Origin: Methanomassiliicoccales archaeon
Lineage (GTDB): Archaea > Thermoplasmatota > Thermoplasmata > Methanomassiliicoccales > JACIVX01
Length of the DNA: 8,313 bases
Assembly: GCA_024464195.1 (NCBI GenBank)
Contig: JANHAK010000043.1
Location: 1 to 8,313 of the forward strand
Reading direction: 5' to 3'
Part shown: piece by piece, positions 6,159 to 8,313 of the stretch
Layout of the letters: every line of letters begins with the position of its first letter
How positions within the stretch are numbered: position 1 is the stretch's first letter
Program-made: the position numbers and the translations under genes
Notes under the pieces: model-generated
What the model was told of the DNA's origin: nothing
Databases searched by the model: none
Seen by the model: only the letters and a program-made list of their open reading frames with translations

Positions 6159-6172
6159 GATAGTATACTATC
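6159..6172. repeat. Perfect 14-bp palindrome GATAGTATACTATC
   Basis: The sequence equals its own reverse complement across all 14 bases. It lies 105-118 bp upstream of the tRNA thiolation gene and about 75 bp before its promoter box. A dimeric regulator could bind it, but its distance from the promoter is large for a repressor site. Confidence 0.4.
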
Positions 6173-6217
6173 TCAAATGGATACTTTAGGAAAAAAATGT
6201 CTCTATTGGATTTTGAC

Positions 6218-6238
6218 GCGGCGTGATTATTACGTCGC
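6218..6238. repeat. 7-bp inverted repeat directly before the ttuA promoter box
   Basis: GCGGCGT (6218-6224) and ACGTCGC (6232-6238) are inverted with one mismatch in DNA (a G-U pair as RNA) around a 7-nt spacer. It ends about 8 bp before the promoter box, the position where archaeal activators or repressors often bind. Confidence 0.25.
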
Positions 6239-6245
6239 ATGAGAA

Positions 6246-6255
6246 GATTTTTAAG
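6246..6255 (+). promoter_or_regulatory. Candidate TATA box for the tRNA thiolation gene
   Basis: GAGAAGATTTTTAAG on the plus strand, a purine-rich stretch followed by TTTTTAAG. Its centre is about 26 bp before the GTG start, so transcription should begin at the start codon. Confidence 0.55.
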
Positions 6256-6276
6256 CAGGTGGTTTCTTGACAAACT

Positions 6277-7197
6277 GTGGCCCGATGTTCAAAATGCAAT
6301 AAGAAAGCGATAACGTTTATTCGATACAACGGCACGCATCTCTGTAAAGATCATTTCATTGAATATGTTGAAAAGAGAGTTAAAGCTGAAATAAGAAAAC
6401 AAATCGATTTGGACCGCGTTAAACATGTATCAGTTGCGCTTTCTGGAGGTAAGGATAGCACAGTCGCGTTGTGTACCTTGAAGAATATACTTCATGTCAG
6501 AAAAGATATCGCATTGAGTGCAATAACAGTTGATGAGGGAATTGATGAATACAGGCCACTCACACTTTCTAAAGCCAGAGAATTAACAAAATCACTTGAA
6601 GTACCTCATTTCATCATTTCCTTCAGAAACGAATTCGGTATCGACATGGATGAGATTGCGAAATCTGCGAAGAAGAGGACACCATGCTCATACTGCGGCG
6701 TGCTGAGGAGAAGATGTATAAATAAGGTTGCAAAGCAAGAGCGGGTTGATGTCATCGCCACTGGACTCAATCTAGATGACACGACTCAGTCGATCCTTAT
6801 GAATTTCACAAGGGGCGATATTGAGAGACTTGCAAGACTCGGCCCCCATGTGAAGATTCAGCCAGGTCTCGTTCCACGGATTCAACCATTGAGATCGATA
6901 CCAGAAAAAGAAAACTATCTGTACGCGTTGCTTAAGGAGTTACCGTTTTCAGATGATGAATGTCCTTACGCTGAGAGAGCTCTGAGAAATGAATACAGAG
7001 AGATCATCAACAAGTTGGAAGACAGAAGCCCAGGAACGAGGCACGCAATTCTTTCAAGCTATGATGCGATCCTGCCAGCACTTCGGGATCTTTTCCCACC
7101 CGCATCGATAAAAGTGTGTACGTGTGGGGAACCTACGATTAATGGAAAATGCATGGCGTGTGAACTACTTGAGGAGATTAAAAAAGAAATTGCCTAG
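6277..7197 (+). CDS. ttuA: tRNA 2-thiolation enzyme, TtuA/Ncs6 (CTU1) family
   Basis: A 306-residue PP-loop ATPase that adenylates a tRNA uridine and inserts sulfur. Visible in order: an N-terminal zinc site (Cys4, Cys7, Cys23, His26), the PP-loop SGGKDS (56-61), a [4Fe-4S] ligand set of Cys137 and Cys140 (TPCSYCG) plus Cys229 (DDECPYA), the conserved ATGLNLDD (161-168), and a C-terminal zinc site CTC...CMAC (Cys281, Cys283, Cys292, Cys295). The three-cysteine iron-sulfur arrangement matches known TtuA. Whether the target is position 54 (TtuA) or wobble U34 (Ncs6/NcsA) cannot be decided from sequence alone; the ubiquitin-like sulfur carrier partner is not in the window. The GTG at 6277-6279 lies about 26 bp after a promoter box and lacks a Shine-Dalgarno site, so it is probably leaderless. 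It is the only plus-strand gene, and its stop overlaps that of glyA. Confidence 0.94.
   Translation: MARCSKCNKKAITFIRYNGTHLCKDHFIEYVEKRVKAEIRKQIDLDRVKHVSVALSGGKDSTVALCTLKNILHVRKDIALSAITVDEGIDEYRPLTLSKARELTKSLEVPHFIISFRNEFGIDMDEIAKSAKKRTPCSYCGVLRRRCINKVAKQERVDVIATGLNLDDTTQSILMNFTRGDIERLARLGPHVKIQPGLVPRIQPLRSIPEKENYLYALLKELPFSDDECPYAERALRNEYREIINKLEDRSPGTRHAILSSYDAILPALRDLFPPASIKVCTCGEPTINGKCMACELLEEIKKEIA
7194..7197. other. Shared palindromic CTAG carrying both convergent stop codons
   Basis: The plus gene ends with TAG at 7195-7197 and the minus gene ends with TAG at 7196-7194. The convergent genes overlap by 4 bp and have no intergenic terminator between them, so the 3' ends of the two mRNAs must overlap inside the opposite coding regions. 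Confidence 0.9.
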
Positions 7198-8313
7198 AAA
7201 AGATCTCTGTACGCGTAGGCTTCTTGTCCTTCCCCGAAACAGTAACAAATTTTCGTGAAACTTTTCTTTAATTCCTTGACCTCCGCCTTTACCGCTTCTG
7301 GCTTGGACTTTTTTGCGGCGACTTTCCAGATCAATTTTGCAATCTCCTTCATTTCGCTTTCCCGCATACCAACTCGCGTTAATTCTTGAGTGCCGAGCCT
7401 GATACCACTTGGTTTCAGTGGACTTTCATCGCCAGGCAACAGGTTCTTATTCGTGATAATGTTCGCCAATTCGAGATCCTTGGCGACCCGTTCGCCTCCA
7501 CCGAATTTCGAAACGTCGACGGCTAAAGTATGGGACTCGGTGAACCCCAAATGGGGACAAAGCACATCCATGCCTAGTTCATAGAGCGCTTCTCCAAGTG
7601 CTTTTGCGTTTCTAATTGTTTGCTCCGCGTATTCTATACCAAAAGATTCTTCCTCGGCGAGCGTCACACCCAATGCTGCCATCGCGTGTAAATGATGACT
7701 ACTTGTTACACCTGGGAACACCGCTCTCCGTATTTTCTTCTCCATTTCCTCGGTAATTCCTTCTGCAAGAATAATCCCGTGATTTGGTCCAGGAAAAGTC
7801 TTGTGAGTACTTGCTGTGATGATATGAGCACCTTCACGCAATGGATCCTGAAATTTTCCGCCTGCGATGAGACCGAGAACATGAGCTCCATCGTACCAGA
7901 CAACGCATCCGATCTCCTGGAAAACATCTTTCAGTTCTTTCAGCGGCGCTGGAAAAAGAAAGAGAGACAAACCAAATTGTGCAACAATTGGCCGAGTTTC
8001 CAGCAATAATTTTCTCGTTCCGTCTATATCGATGTTCATATCCTTCGCATTCCAAGGATATTCAACGGTTCTCAACCCTCTCAAGCCCACAGCACCGAAA
8101 GGAGCCATTGAAATATGAGCGCCGTTTGCAAGGGCACATGATGAGATGAGATCCCCTGGTTTAGTCAACGCATAAATTATGGCCAAATTTGCAACAGTTC
8201 CGGAGATTGGACGAACATCGACAAATGAACACCTGAAAAGTCGCTTGGCGATTTCCATTGATTTGAGTTCAACACGATCGACAAATTCATTGCCCTGATA
8301 ATACCTCTTGCCA
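7194..8313 (-). CDS. glyA: Serine hydroxymethyltransferase, 5' end beyond the right edge
   Basis: A PLP enzyme interconverting serine and glycine with a one-carbon carrier (probably a methanopterin or folate type, not decided here). The frame stays open to the right edge: 18 codons before the internal ATG at 8258 encode GKRYYQGNEFVDRVELKS, matching the SHMT signature GKRYYxGxxxVD, so about 60 N-terminal residues are probably missing. In visible numbering (372 residues), PVRPISG-like segment VRPISGTVAN is at 33-42, WYDGAHVLGLIAGG at 139-152 holds the PLP-ring Asp141, STHKTFPGP at 168-176 holds the Schiff-base Lys171, and SGIRLGTQELTRVGM at 302-316 holds the substrate Arg305. Two regions differ from bacterial enzymes: GPNHG instead of GPRGG after the lysine, and FPGVTSSHHLH instead of FPGxQGGPxxH. 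The stop TAG overlaps the ttuA stop in a shared CTAG. Confidence 0.92.
   Translation of the reverse strand, partial: GKRYYQGNEFVDRVELKSMEIAKRLFRCSFVDVRPISGTVANLAIIYALTKPGDLISSCALANGAHISMAPFGAVGLRGLRTVEYPWNAKDMNIDIDGTRKLLLETRPIVAQFGLSLFLFPAPLKELKDVFQEIGCVVWYDGAHVLGLIAGGKFQDPLREGAHIITASTHKTFPGPNHGIILAEGITEEMEKKIRRAVFPGVTSSHHLHAMAALGVTLAEEESFGIEYAEQTIRNAKALGEALYELGMDVLCPHLGFTESHTLAVDVSKFGGGERVAKDLELANIITNKNLLPGDESPLKPSGIRLGTQELTRVGMRESEMKEIAKLIWKVAAKKSKPEAVKAEVKELKKSFTKICYCFGEGQEAYAYRDLF

Larger units (their letters stand above)
5813..6276. other. 464-bp divergent intergenic region
   Basis: It separates the RFC gene (minus) and the tRNA thiolation gene (plus) and is AT-rich. It holds the two divergent promoter boxes at its ends, a near-identical direct repeat (5860-5870 CTAGAACAGTT and 5908-5918 CTAGACCAGTT), a short hairpin followed by six T (5991-6013), a perfect 14-bp palindrome (6159-6172), and an inverted repeat with one G-T pair (6218-6238) just before the plus-strand promoter. 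A 71-codon plus frame (6027-6242) shows no recognisable protein features. I see no tRNA and no convincing C/D or H/ACA guide RNA on either strand. Confidence 0.6.

Noticed and set aside
6027..6242. A 71-codon plus-strand frame in the intergenic region, ending 34 bp before ttuA
   Set aside because: No recognisable motif, no Shine-Dalgarno site, third-codon positions look unbiased, and it contains the 14-bp palindrome and the inverted repeat. Its ATG is only about 11 nt after the nearest TATA-like run. More likely regulatory non-coding DNA.
1..8313. tRNA genes, rRNA, CRISPR arrays, transposases, inteins, phage or defence genes
   Set aside because: No T-arm GTTCGAATC-like sequence with a matching acceptor stem, no regularly spaced repeats, no transposase motifs, no inserted domain in rfcS. 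The window is housekeeping DNA with no sign of a new multi-gene system.

Overview
The window looks like ordinary chromosomal DNA from a euryarchaeon, most likely of the Thermoplasmatota/Thermoplasmata type. The archaeal markers seen directly are a replication factor C small subunit, ribosomal protein L40e, an archaeal-type nicotinate phosphoribosyltransferase with a C-terminal zinc ribbon, and a response regulator with a DUF835 output domain. The placement within Thermoplasmatota is an inference from the DUF835 protein and general gene style, not from a marker gene comparison. Base composition is moderate (mid-40s % G+C by eye) and even. I see no mobile element, CRISPR array, tRNA or rRNA.

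Layout: all genes but one lie on the minus strand. From the left end, reading the minus strand from high to low coordinate: a serine hydroxymethyltransferase (glyA) enters from the right edge and ends at 7194. Facing it on the plus strand is a TtuA/Ncs6-type tRNA thiolation enzyme (6277-7197); the two stop codons share one CTAG. A 464-bp intergenic region (5813-6276) separates it from the divergent RFC small subunit gene (4847-5812). Next come a 50-residue L40e gene (4404-4556), a response regulator-DUF835 gene (3262-4248), enolase (1912-3198), nicotinamidase (1324-1863), nicotinate phosphoribosyltransferase (137-1327) and the first codons of a probable OsmC-family gene at the left edge.

Working together: nicotinamidase makes nicotinate from nicotinamide and the next enzyme turns nicotinate into its mononucleotide, so the overlapping pair forms an NAD salvage unit. 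The other genes are housekeeping functions (glycolysis, DNA replication, translation, tRNA modification, one-carbon metabolism) plus one orphan signalling protein.

Regulation: an AT-rich box ending in TTAAG or TTAAC, usually after a purine-rich stretch, sits about 20-30 bp before several start codons, which suggests leaderless or nearly leaderless transcripts. Enolase and the internal operon genes have Shine-Dalgarno sites instead. The most interesting details concern starts: a probable CTG start for the phosphoribosyltransferase, and a five-codon minigene with its own ribosome site just before the response regulator. I did not find a new multi-gene system.
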